From positions 1 to 5,549 of the forward strand of contig USMH01000076.1 of assembly GCA_900555745.1 (NCBI GenBank): a stretch of 5,549 bases of DNA, read 5' to 3'. Position 1 is the first letter of the stretch. Each line of letters opens with the position of its first letter. Made by a program: the position numbers and the translations under genes. Below are positions 1-5,549 of this stretch, in pieces. The notes under the pieces were generated by a model. It ran no database searches and was not told the DNA's origin. It saw nothing but the letters and a program-made list of their open reading frames with translations. Origin of the DNA: an uncultured Collinsella sp. (GTDB taxonomy: Bacteria > Actinomycetota > Coriobacteriia > Coriobacteriales > Coriobacteriaceae).

Positions 1-168
1 AGGGATACCAGCAGCCATGAGGGCCATCGGGGACTTGCCGTTGACCTCCTTCTCGGGGGTGACGACCGTCACGTCGCAGGCGTACTTGCCCATGGTGGAG
101 GCGAAGAGGCCGGCCGGACGCATGTGAAGACCCTGCGGATTGACGAGGGTAGCCTTCTCAGAAACCAT
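1..168 (-). CDS. ptsH: Phosphocarrier protein HPr (N-terminal 56 residues; cut by window edge)
   Basis: HPr is the small cytoplasmic PTS carrier that takes phosphate from enzyme I and hands it to the EIIA domains. The visible part starts MVSEKATLVNPQGLHMRP and keeps canonical numbering: the active-site His15 in GLHMRPA with Arg17 and Pro18, and the regulatory Ser46 in NGKSPMALMAAGI. Methionine at 16 is a minor departure from the common GLHARPA. A true His15 argues against a Crh-like protein. The ATG at 166-168 has AGGAG six bases upstream. Family length is about 85-90 residues, so roughly 30 residues lie beyond position 1. It lies on the same strand as the IIBCA permease, but a terminator and a repeat-rich spacer separate them, so it probably has its own promoter. 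Ser46 suggests possible HPr-kinase control, but no kinase is visible here. ptsI often follows ptsH; that would be off the window. Confidence 0.95.
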   Translation of the reverse strand, partial: MVSEKATLVNPQGLHMRPAGLFASTMGKYACDVTVVTPEKEVNGKSPMALMAAGIP

Positions 169-171
169 AAT

Positions 172-219
172 TGACTCCTTTTTTGTGTTTAACCCCTGTC
201 ATGCATGCGGCAGGAGTCA
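172..219 (-). promoter_or_regulatory. Possible SD-masking leader structure of ptsH
   Basis: On the ptsH transcript the segment UGACUCCU (from 219 down to 212) is a perfect 8-base complement of AGGAGUCA (from 179 down to 172), which contains the Shine-Dalgarno sequence. A 32-base loop separates them. Pairing would hide the ribosome-binding site. The loop can also form a competing hairpin, CCUGCC with GACAGG (209-214 with 195-200, including one G-U pair), which uses bases 212-214 of the anti-SD segment and would leave the SD free. The pairing is read directly from sequence; a regulatory role is inference. It matches no riboswitch class that I recognise. Confidence 0.4.
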
Positions 220-306
220 GATTCACGACGTTGTTTATATTAACTCACATCAAACTGTTTTTCATTATGTTTCGGACGAATTGTTGGACAGATGTGTTTG
301 TCGTCC

Positions 307-458
307 GCTTGCTCGCCCACAGGGGGCCGGGCGCGGCCTGTGAGATTTCCTTCTCTACAGTCCTGCTCGCACGAAGAGCACATTAAGTGCTCTTCGGCTC
401 GTGCGGAACTCGCGATAAATCTCAAAGGCCGCGCACGGCCCCCTGTGGGCGAGCAAGC
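307..458. repeat. Long near-perfect palindrome (two 42-base inverted arms)
   Basis: Bases 307-348 and 417-458 are reverse complements over 42 positions with only two mismatches. The arms begin GCTTGCTCGCCCACAG and are GC-rich. The interior continues the dyad: 361-369 pairs imperfectly with 400-407, and CGAAGAGCAC (372-381) pairs perfectly with GTGCTCTTCG (387-396) around a five-base loop ATTAA. The whole 152 bases can therefore fold as one nearly continuous hairpin. A weaker outer match (TTCGGACGAATTG at 271-283 against 483-496) may mark the true ends. There is no T-run after it, so it is not a standard terminator. No flanking target duplication is obvious. A non-autonomous mobile or REP-like repeat is the likeliest class, by inference. 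Confidence 0.85.
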
Positions 459-561
459 TGCGGAAACTCAGTCGGTTCAGAGCAATATCGTGCGAACGGA
501 ATTCTGGCTGAGGATCTGTTCGCGACAAAGACTCAATAGTTAGCCCCCTCTATGCCCTTTT

Positions 562-634
562 ATAAGTTGCGGTGAAATAGGGACTGAATTTGGGGTTGAA
601 TCGTTTAAACAGTCCCTATTTCACCGCAACTTAT
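562..634. repeat. Perfect 25-bp inverted repeat with 23-base loop
   Basis: Bases 562-586 (starting ATAAGTTGCGGTGAAA) and 610-634 are exact reverse complements with no mismatch. The loop 587-609 is AT-rich and ends in GTTTAAAC, an 8-base palindrome that overlaps the first base of the right arm. Outside the arms, C-rich sequence on the left (542-560) faces G-rich sequence on the right (635-643), so the dyad may extend imperfectly. It sits just past the permease terminator and has no U-tract, so termination is unlikely to be its job. Its perfection and intergenic position suggest a dispersed repeat element (MITE or REP-like). That needs a copy count in the genome to confirm. Confidence 0.85.
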
Positions 635-645
635 GGGAGGGGTAG

Positions 646-681
646 AAAAAGGCGGAGGCCCTGGAGAGGGTCTCCGCCTTT
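646..681 (-). terminator. Rho-independent terminator of the PTS permease gene
   Basis: Bases 648-662 pair with 667-681 as a 15-bp stem (one G-U type pair at 658/671) closed by a four-base loop (663-666). Read on the minus strand, the stem is followed by five T residues (646-650). It starts 35 bases after the permease stop codon, in the right place and orientation to end that transcript. Its strength suggests that ptsH is transcribed largely independently. Confidence 0.9.
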
Positions 682-716
682 GTTGCAAGGGGCGATATTA
701 TTCGCTAACTGCTGGA

Positions 717-2720
717 TTAGACCAGGCGGGCGTTGATCGTCTTGGCGATCTCGGCGGCGTCGGTGGAACCCTTGACGGTGGCACGGAAGTCCTCGTCCAT
801 AAGCGCCTCGGCGACCTTGGACAGGATCTTGAGGTGCGTGGTGCCAGCCTGAGCGCCCGGGATGAGCAGGGCGATGGCAACGTTGACCGGAGCGCCGTCC
901 ATGGTGTCCCAACCGGTCACGCCAGAGTCGTCCTTGACGACGATGACAGCGGCCTCGGTAATGGCGTCGGACTTGGCATGCGGGATGGCGAAGCCCTCCA
1001 TCATGCCCGTGGTGCCCTCGGCCTCGCGGGCCAGGAAGGCGTTCATCACGGCGTCGGCATCACTGGCGATACCGGCTTTGACGGCCTGGTTGGAGACAAA
1101 GCTCAGGGCCTCGTCACGAGAAGCGAAGTCCTCGGCGACAAAGACGTTCTCGACCTTCACGAAGTCGGAAGCCTCGGCCTTGGGGGCCTCGACGGCAGCG
1201 GCCTTGGGGGCATCAACCGGCTTGGTTGCAGGAGCGGGCTTCTGGTTCTTCTCGAAGTCGTACTTCTTGAAGGCCACGAACAGGATGCCACCGACCACTG
1301 CGCCGATGAGGATCGCGAGAACCCACTGCGGGCCGTTCTCGACAACGGGCAGGACCAGGAAGCCGCCGTGAGGCGCCGGATCGTGAACGTTGAAGAAGAT
1401 GGTCAAGATGGAAGCGATGGAAGAACCGACCATCATAATAGGCATGACGGGCCAGATGTTCTTGGTCATGAACGGAATGGCGCCCTCGGTGATGTGGGTG
1501 CAACCAAGGATAAGGTTGACGATACCGGCGTCATGATCCTCCTGGCTGAAGTACTTCTTGCCGACAACGACGGCGAAGGTGGTGATCAGCGGCGGAACGA
1601 TGCAAGCGGCGGAGACGGCAGCCATGAAGTTGGTGCCGAAGTTGTAGGTCTCGGTGCCGACGCCAGCTTCGAGAGCGGTACCGAGCAGGAAGGTGCCAGT
1701 AGCGTAAGCAGCCTTGTTGACCGGGCCGCCCATGTCAAATGCGCACATGCAGCCGATGGCCAGGCCAAGGATCACCGGACCGGAGTTACCGAGGCTCTGC
1801 AGGAAATCCATCATGCCCTGGTTAATGGCAGCCATGGGGCCGGAAATACCGAGCATGACCAGGCCGACGATGGCGGTAGAGCAAAGCGGATACAGGAAGA
1901 TTGCCTTCAGGCCATTAAGGCTCGCGGGAATTTTAGAGAAAACCTTCTCGAGCAACAGGATGACATAGCCAGCGAGGAAGCCGCCGACGATGCCGCCCAA
2001 GAAGCCGAAGCCCACACCCGAGCCTCCAGCGTCGATCATGCCGGTATCGGCGTTAACGGGCAGACCCTGGATGGCAATCATACCGGCGACGAAACCGGGG
2101 ACGAGCGCCGGGCGCTTGCCGATAGACTCGGCGATGTAGGCGGAGAGCACCGGAACCATGAGGTTCATGGCGATACCGCCGATAATCTTGAGCATCGCGG
2201 CAAAGCTGTTGTAGTCGGCAGCCGTCGAATCAAAGGACGTGATGCCCCACAGGAACGAAATGGCGGTCAGAACACCACCGGCAACGACGAAGACCAGCAT
2301 GTGGCTGACGCCGTTCATGAGGTGCTTGTAGATGACGTGACCGATGGACTCCTTCTCCTCGACCTCGTCCTCGACATCGGCGGCAGTGGCAACCGTGCCG
2401 TCGCCCTTGGCGGCGAGCGCACGGTCGATCAGCTTTCCGGCGGCCTCGACGGACAGGGCCTTGGAAACACCGACGGAAACCATGGGCTTACCGGCGAAAC
2501 GCTCAGCCTGGACATCCTTATCGGCTGCGACGACGACGGCCTTGGCACCGGCGATCTCGCTCTTGGTGAGCTCGTTCTCGACACCGACCTGGCCATGAGT
2601 CTCGACCTTAATGGTCAGACCTCGCTCGGCAGCTGCCTTCTCCAGCGCCTCCTTCGCCATGAAGGTGTGCGCAATGCCGGTCGGGCAACCGGTCGCGGCG
2701 ATGATGTCAAACTTAGCCAT
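717..2720 (-). CDS. fruA: Fructose-family PTS permease, fused EIIB-EIIC-EIIA (667 aa)
   Basis: This membrane permease imports a sugar and phosphorylates it with phosphate relayed from HPr. EIIB covers about residues 1-100, with phosphoacceptor Cys12 in ATGCPTGIAHTFMA. An Ala/Glu-rich linker follows (about 102-126). EIIC spans about 130-485, with many hydrophobic segments and the conserved ITEGAIPF motif (410-417). A Pro/Ala/Lys linker runs about 490-517, and EIIA covers about 519-667 with active His581 in GFAIPHAKSD. All three catalytic parts look intact. The order B-C-A is less familiar than the A-B-C order of Bacillus FruA. The ATG at 2718-2720 has a strong GGAGG six bases upstream, and the stop TAA is at 717-719. 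It is transcribed away from a divergent RpiR-type regulator, the likely controller. Fructose is the family default, but no 1-phosphofructokinase gene is nearby, so another ketose or hexose is possible. Confidence 0.93.
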   Translation of the reverse strand: MAKFDIIAATGCPTGIAHTFMAKEALEKAAAERGLTIKVETHGQVGVENELTKSEIAGAKAVVVAADKDVQAERFAGKPMVSVGVSKALSVEAAGKLIDRALAAKGDGTVATAADVEDEVEEKESIGHVIYKHLMNGVSHMLVFVVAGGVLTAISFLWGITSFDSTAADYNSFAAMLKIIGGIAMNLMVPVLSAYIAESIGKRPALVPGFVAGMIAIQGLPVNADTGMIDAGGSGVGFGFLGGIVGGFLAGYVILLLEKVFSKIPASLNGLKAIFLYPLCSTAIVGLVMLGISGPMAAINQGMMDFLQSLGNSGPVILGLAIGCMCAFDMGGPVNKAAYATGTFLLGTALEAGVGTETYNFGTNFMAAVSAACIVPPLITTFAVVVGKKYFSQEDHDAGIVNLILGCTHITEGAIPFMTKNIWPVMPIMMVGSSIASILTIFFNVHDPAPHGGFLVLPVVENGPQWVLAILIGAVVGGILFVAFKKYDFEKNQKPAPATKPVDAPKAAAVEAPKAEASDFVKVENVFVAEDFASRDEALSFVSNQAVKAGIASDADAVMNAFLAREAEGTTGMMEGFAIPHAKSDAITEAAVIVVKDDSGVTGWDTMDGAPVNVAIALLIPGAQAGTTHLKILSKVAEALMDEDFRATVKGSTDAAEIAKTINARLV

Positions 2721-2742
2721 GTGTCCCTCCTTCTTGAGTACT

Positions 2743-2784
2743 GCGCCCGCAGGCGCTCCCCTAAACGCGCTTCAATGCGCGTTT
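2743..2784 (-). promoter_or_regulatory. Two tandem hairpins in the permease leader
   Basis: On the minus-strand transcript, AAACGCGC pairs with GCGCGTTT (2777-2784 with 2763-2770) around the loop ATTGAA. Six bases later GCGCC pairs with GGCGC (2752-2756 with 2743-2747) around a TGCG loop, just before the Shine-Dalgarno site. The GCGC-rich arms could also pair in alternative ways. The first hairpin read on the plus strand ends in GCGCGTTTTT and would resemble a weak terminator for rightward transcription. A regulatory role is inferred; the pairing is seen. Confidence 0.4.
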
Positions 2785-2796
2785 TTCCACAATTGA

Positions 2797-2825
2797 AAGA
2801 TACCAACCTACCGTCCGCGTGAGAA
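2797..2825 (-). promoter_or_regulatory. Candidate promoter of the PTS permease gene
   Basis: On the minus strand a -35-like TTCTCA (2820-2825) lies 17 bases from an extended -10, TGG then TATCTT (2797-2802). This predicts a start near 2790 and a leader of about 70 bases. An alternative is TTGCCG (2906-2911) with TAAACT (2884-2889), spaced by 16. Both match consensus at only four of six positions per box, so the assignment is tentative. Confidence 0.3.
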
Positions 2826-2847
2826 GAGACAAGGCGCAATTCTCCGG

Positions 2848-2862
2848 TGAAAGGTTCTTTCA
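2848..2862. promoter_or_regulatory. Candidate operator: TGAAAG-GTT-CTTTCA dyad
   Basis: This is a perfect 6-base inverted repeat with a three-base centre. Its outer pattern TGAAA-N5-TTTCA has the same geometry as the TGTAA-N5-TTACA type sites known for the RpiR-family regulator HexR. It lies between the divergent permease and regulator genes, upstream of the proposed permease promoter. Assignment to the adjacent RpiR-type protein is inference. Confidence 0.45.
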
Positions 2863-2938
2863 TAACCGTAAACGGTAAGTGAAAGTTTACCATCAACACT
2901 TGAAACGGCAAGGTGTATCTTGTAATTGAAAATGCCCG

Positions 2939-2944
2939 TATACT
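2939..2944 (+). promoter_or_regulatory. Candidate -10 box of the RpiR-type regulator gene
   Basis: TATACT matches the -10 consensus at five of six positions and lies 49 bases before the regulator ATG. A start near 2950 would fall inside the inverted repeat that begins at 2947. No convincing -35 is seen at 16-18 bases spacing, as expected if an activator helps or if the promoter is weak. Confidence 0.4.
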
Positions 2945-2946
2945 AT

Positions 2947-2978
2947 GGCATTGAAAAACAAGTCCGATTTTCAATGCC
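2947..2978. repeat. Perfect 11-bp inverted repeat in the regulator leader
   Basis: GGCATTGAAAA (2947-2957) and TTTTCAATGCC (2968-2978) are exact reverse complements around a ten-base centre. The left arm starts two bases after the proposed -10 box, and the right arm ends four bases before the AGGAG Shine-Dalgarno site (2983-2987). It contains inward-facing TGAAA and TTTCA half-sites. It could be an autoregulatory operator at the transcription start, an mRNA hairpin next to the ribosome-binding site, or both. Confidence 0.6.
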
Positions 2979-2993
2979 AACCAGGAGCCATCC

Positions 2994-3851
2994 ATGACCG
3001 ATAGCAGCAAGAGCGCGCTCTCCCTTATTAGCACGCATAAAGGGTACAGCGATTCCGAGCAGCGCATTGTCGACTATATATTGGAGCACCAGTCCGAGGC
3101 GCCGCGCCTGACGGCCGCCCAGCTCTCTCGAGCCGCTGCCACGTCCGAGGCGACGGTTTCGCGCTTCTGCCGCAAGCTGGGCTTTGGCAGCTTCCGCAGC
3201 TTTCAGTTTTCGTTGGCTCGCGACTTAGAGAGTCAGCGCAACGAGGGCCTGACCGACGAGGTCTCGCTCGACAACATGGAGCAGAGCCTTAAAAATATCC
3301 TCGCCGCCAAGGTGAGCGAGCTTAATGCGACCATCGACGGCATTGATCACGACACGTTGGCCGCAGTTGTGCACGCGCTTAAGAATGCCGGCGTTATTGA
3401 GTTCGCCGCCGTGGGCAATACGAACGCGGTCGCGCTCGATGCGACATTTAAGTTTTCGCAGCTGGGTCTACGCTGCATGGCGAGCACCATTAGTGAGACC
3501 TCGATTGGTTTCGCGCTCACGTTGCGCCCTGGGGATGTCATCGTGCTGATCTCGAACTCAGGCAAGTCGCGTCGACTGAACCGCATGGCAAAAGCAGCTC
3601 GCGATTGCGGCGCCACTGTAGTCGTCATCAGCAGCGACAGCAAGTCTCCACTTGCGCGCCTGGCCGACTACACCTTTAATACCGTCAATCACGAGGCACT
3701 GCTGACAACGGGCGACTTCGCGTTCTCCAAGATGAGCGCCACGATGATCATAGAGGTCATCTACAACTTCCTGCTGCCCGAAATCGAGGATGCGCGCGAG
3801 CACATCAGCTACTACGAGGAGCTCATCCAGCCGGATAAGGTTGTGGAGTAA
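2994..3851 (+). CDS. RpiR/MurR-family transcriptional regulator (HTH + SIS, 285 aa)
   Basis: This is a DNA-binding regulator of sugar metabolism. The N-terminal helix-turn-helix of the RpiR type lies at about residues 1-78, with the recognition region LSRAAATSEATVSRFCRKLG (45-64). A SIS phosphosugar-binding domain spans about 105-262, with AVGNTNAVALDA (139-150) and the binding-loop motif ISNSGKSRRL (186-195). Full length matches the family (about 280-300 residues). The ATG has AGGAG six bases upstream and the stop is TAA at 3849-3851. It is divergent from the PTS permease, and the shared region holds several TGAAA dyads, so it most likely controls the permease and itself in response to a phosphorylated sugar. 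Whether it represses or activates, and its ligand, cannot be read from sequence. The SIS domain lacks signs of isomerase fusion. Confidence 0.92.
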   Translation: MTDSSKSALSLISTHKGYSDSEQRIVDYILEHQSEAPRLTAAQLSRAAATSEATVSRFCRKLGFGSFRSFQFSLARDLESQRNEGLTDEVSLDNMEQSLKNILAAKVSELNATIDGIDHDTLAAVVHALKNAGVIEFAAVGNTNAVALDATFKFSQLGLRCMASTISETSIGFALTLRPGDVIVLISNSGKSRRLNRMAKAARDCGATVVVISSDSKSPLARLADYTFNTVNHEALLTTGDFAFSKMSATMIIEVIYNFLLPEIEDAREHISYYEELIQPDKVVE

Positions 3852-3859
3852 AACGCGTA

Positions 3860-3892
3860 GTGGGACAAAAATTTCAGTCTATTTTGTCCCAC
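3860..3892. repeat. Inverted repeat between convergent genes (possible weak bidirectional terminator)
   Basis: GTGGGACAAAA (3860-3870) and TTTTGTCCCAC (3882-3892) are exact reverse complements around an 11-base loop. It fills most of the 59-base gap between the regulator stop and the recN stop. The GC-rich part is at the base of the stem and the A/T run is inside it, with no U-tract following on either strand, so it is not a classical intrinsic terminator. A bidirectional transcript-end structure or a small dispersed repeat are both possible. Confidence 0.7.
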
Positions 3893-3910
3893 CAACACCG
3901 CTGATACGAC

Positions 3911-5539
3911 CTAACCTCGAGCTTCTTCGAGCATCTGCTTTGCGTGGGCCAAGCTTGCCTCGGACTGATCGCCGCTCAGCATGCGAGCGATCTCGGCGGT
4001 ACGGGCATCGCCGGTCACCTCGTCCAAATGCGTTTGGGGAACGTCGCCGGGCTCTTTACTGACCACGTAATGCTTGTCGGCCATGACGGCGACCTGCGCC
4101 AGGTGGGTTACGACAATCACCTGATGCGTAGCGGCGAGATCTGCCAGCACGCTCGCGAGGGCACGCGCAGTAGAGCCGCCGACGCCGGCATCGACCTCAT
4201 CAAAAACCAGCGTGTCGACGCCGTCCGCGTTGCCGAGAATAACCTTGCTCGCCAGCATCACACGGCTCAGCTCGCCGCCCGAGGCAATGCGGCGCAAGGG
4301 TCGCGGCGTCAATCCGGCACCGCTGCGATACAAAAGCTCGTAGCTCGAAGGGCCCGCCGGCGTCCATTCGGCACGCGGAAGATCGCGCGTCTCCCAGACG
4401 AGCTCGGCGCCGCCCATCTCCAGGCGCGCCATCTGACGGCCAACCTCGTGACAAAAGCGCGGGGCAGCGGTGTTCCGCGCGCGCTTAAGCGCCTTTGCGG
4501 CGGCAAACAGTTCGCGCTCCGCCGCGCCAAGCGCTTCACGAGCCTTCTTGATCTGCTCATCACCATCATCGACTAGAGACAGCAGCTCTTGCGAGCGATC
4601 GCGCATGGCAAACACGTCGTCCATGGTGGGACCCCACTGACGCAGCAGGCCCTTGAGGTCGGAATACCGCTCGCGCATGCGAGCGAGCTCACGAGGGTCA
4701 AACGCAACGCCATCGCGATAGGCACGCAGCTCGTTGGCGCAATCCTCGAGTGAGATGCAGGCGTCCGAAAGTGCGTCGGCGATGTCGCCTAGCTTGCGGT
4801 CAACGGTCGCCATGCGTGAAAGCTCGGCCACGGCGCCGTTCACGGCATCGAGCGCTCCCCCTTCGGCAGCAAGCGATGCATGGGCCTCGTTTGCCGTCGC
4901 CACCAAGACCTCGGCATGCTCCGAGCGAGGCAGCAGCTCCTCGAGTTCCTCGTACTCGCCTGGCTTGGGGTCGACCTCTGCGATACGCTCGAGGGCAAAA
5001 CGCGCTTCCTCGACGCGACTCCCCTGCGCACGCGAGGCTTCCTCCACACGGCGAAGCTCCTTGGCGGCGGCACGCGAAGCCTTAAAGCAGGTGCGATACT
5101 TCTCGAGCGCCTCAAGCGCCGCGCGCCCAGCCCAAGCATCGACCATGGCAACATGGTGCGCCGGGTCGAGCAGGCGCTGATGTTCATGCTGGCCACATAG
5201 GTCCATCATCACGCCGACGCGCTCGGAAAGCTCGCGCACGCTGGCAATGCGGCCGTCAATTTTTACGCGGCTGCGGCCCTCGGCAGAAAGGCTGCGCTGC
5301 ACGGTGAAGCCATCCGTGTCGTGCGGGCCGTCGAACAGGCGCGCCTCGACGCTGGCAAGCGCCTCGCCCTCGCGAACCGTCGACGAATCGGCGCGCTCGC
5401 CCAAAATAAGCTTGAGCGCCGAAAGCAGCGCGGTCTTGCCAGCACCGGTCTCACCGGTCAGGACGGTCAAGCCGGCACTCGGCACCAACGTCGCCTCGCG
5501 AATGAGTGCAATGTTGGAAACCTGCAGCTCATCGATCAT
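3911..5539 (-). CDS. recN: DNA repair protein RecN (542 aa)
   Basis: RecN is a cytoplasmic SMC-like ATPase that acts early at double-strand breaks in recombinational repair. The start MIDELQVSNIALIREA is typical. Walker A is GETGAGKT (29-36), a Q-loop-like CGQHEHQRLLD lies at 115-125, the coiled-coil arms run about 140-355 with charged Ala/Glu/Arg-rich sequence, the ABC signature is ASGGELSR (419-426), Walker B is TLVFDEVDAGVGG (443-455), and the switch histidine is in VTHLAQVAVMADKH (477-490, His479). Length fits the family (553 in E. coli, 576 in B. subtilis), so it is complete. The ATG has GGAG at 5546-5549, six bases upstream; the stop is TAG at 3911-3913. It converges on the RpiR-type gene. 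Any promoter or SOS box lies beyond the right edge. All ATPase motifs are intact. Confidence 0.97.
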   Translation of the reverse strand: MIDELQVSNIALIREATLVPSAGLTVLTGETGAGKTALLSALKLILGERADSSTVREGEALASVEARLFDGPHDTDGFTVQRSLSAEGRSRVKIDGRIASVRELSERVGVMMDLCGQHEHQRLLDPAHHVAMVDAWAGRAALEALEKYRTCFKASRAAAKELRRVEEASRAQGSRVEEARFALERIAEVDPKPGEYEELEELLPRSEHAEVLVATANEAHASLAAEGGALDAVNGAVAELSRMATVDRKLGDIADALSDACISLEDCANELRAYRDGVAFDPRELARMRERYSDLKGLLRQWGPTMDDVFAMRDRSQELLSLVDDGDEQIKKAREALGAAERELFAAAKALKRARNTAAPRFCHEVGRQMARLEMGGAELVWETRDLPRAEWTPAGPSSYELLYRSGAGLTPRPLRRIASGGELSRVMLASKVILGNADGVDTLVFDEVDAGVGGSTARALASVLADLAATHQVIVVTHLAQVAVMADKHYVVSKEPGDVPQTHLDEVTGDARTAEIARMLSGDQSEASLAHAKQMLEEARG

Positions 5540-5549
5540 GACGCACTCC

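Larger units (their letters stand above)
169..716. other. 548-base non-coding spacer between ptsH and the PTS permease
   Basis: I see no credible gene here. The short open frames are produced by the inverted repeats and lack plausible family similarity or convincing ribosome-binding sites. The part next to ptsH (about 230-270) is AT-rich and holds loose -10-like strings on the minus strand (TATAAA at 234-239, CATAAT at 264-269), but neither has a good -35 box, so the ptsH promoter is not firmly placed. The rest is occupied by a long near-palindrome, a perfect 25-bp inverted repeat and the permease terminator, listed separately. Confidence 0.7.

Noticed and set aside
307..458. Reading the long palindrome as a CRISPR array or a terminator
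   Set aside because: There is only one inverted pair, with no regularly spaced direct repeats, and no T-run follows the hairpin.
240..543. Short frames on both strands (61 and 83 codons) sharing RARPPVGEQA
   Set aside because: The shared peptide is simply the two arms of the inverted repeat translated from opposite strands. No convincing ribosome-binding site or family resemblance supports a protein.
633..2822. A 729-codon open frame on the plus strand opposite the PTS permease
   Set aside because: It mirrors the permease almost end to end. Its low-complexity Gly/Asp/Val/His-rich translation is typical of an antisense frame in a GC-rich gene, and no domain is recognisable. The permease has intact motifs and a strong SD.
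2898..2914. A possible catabolite-responsive (cre) site around TTGAAACGGCAAGG
   Set aside because: The spacing of TG, AA and CG does not fit the cre consensus, and no CcpA-like gene is visible.
2615..3067. A 150-codon minus-strand frame across the divergent promoter region
   Set aside because: It overlaps both real genes and the regulatory region, and its ends lie inside better-supported coding frames.
3944..4576. A 210-codon plus-strand frame opposite recN
   Set aside because: It is antisense to the conserved RecN ATPase motifs and has no recognisable domain; it is a GC-rich shadow frame.

Overview
The window holds four protein genes from a high-GC, Gram-positive-like chromosome. Three of them are a sugar phosphotransferase (PTS) set and the fourth is the DNA-repair gene recN. 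Strong Shine-Dalgarno sites precede every start. The GC-rich codon use, the separate HPr, the fructose-type EII and the repeat-filled spacers would fit a gut actinobacterium of the Coriobacteriia (Collinsella-like). That assignment is an inference from style, not something shown by a marker sequence.

Layout, left to right. Positions 1-168 (minus) are the first 56 codons of the phosphocarrier HPr (ptsH), which runs off the left edge. Positions 169-716 are a spacer with no credible gene. It holds a ptsH leader in which the ribosome-binding site can be masked by an upstream anti-SD segment, a roughly 150-base near-palindrome (307-458), a perfect 25-bp inverted repeat (562-634), and the intrinsic terminator of the next gene (646-681). 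Positions 717-2720 (minus) encode a complete one-chain fructose-family PTS permease with domain order IIB-IIC-IIA. A 273-base divergent intergenic region (2721-2993) carries promoters and an unusually dense set of TGAAA half-sites. Positions 2994-3851 (plus) encode an RpiR/MurR-type regulator (HTH plus SIS). A short convergent spacer with a hairpin (3860-3892) separates it from recN (3911-5539, minus), which is complete, with its SD at the right edge.

How the genes fit together: HPr passes phosphate to the IIA domain (His581), then to the IIB domain (Cys12), while IIC moves and phosphorylates the sugar. The divergent RpiR-type protein probably senses the resulting phosphosugar through its SIS domain and acts on the shared intergenic region. 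No phosphofructokinase or other catabolic gene lies in the window, so the real substrate is not fixed by context. RecN is functionally unrelated and convergent to the sugar module.

The most interesting material is non-coding: the possible SD-masking switch in the ptsH leader, the long palindrome, the perfect 25-bp inverted repeat, and the clustered candidate operators between the permease and its regulator.
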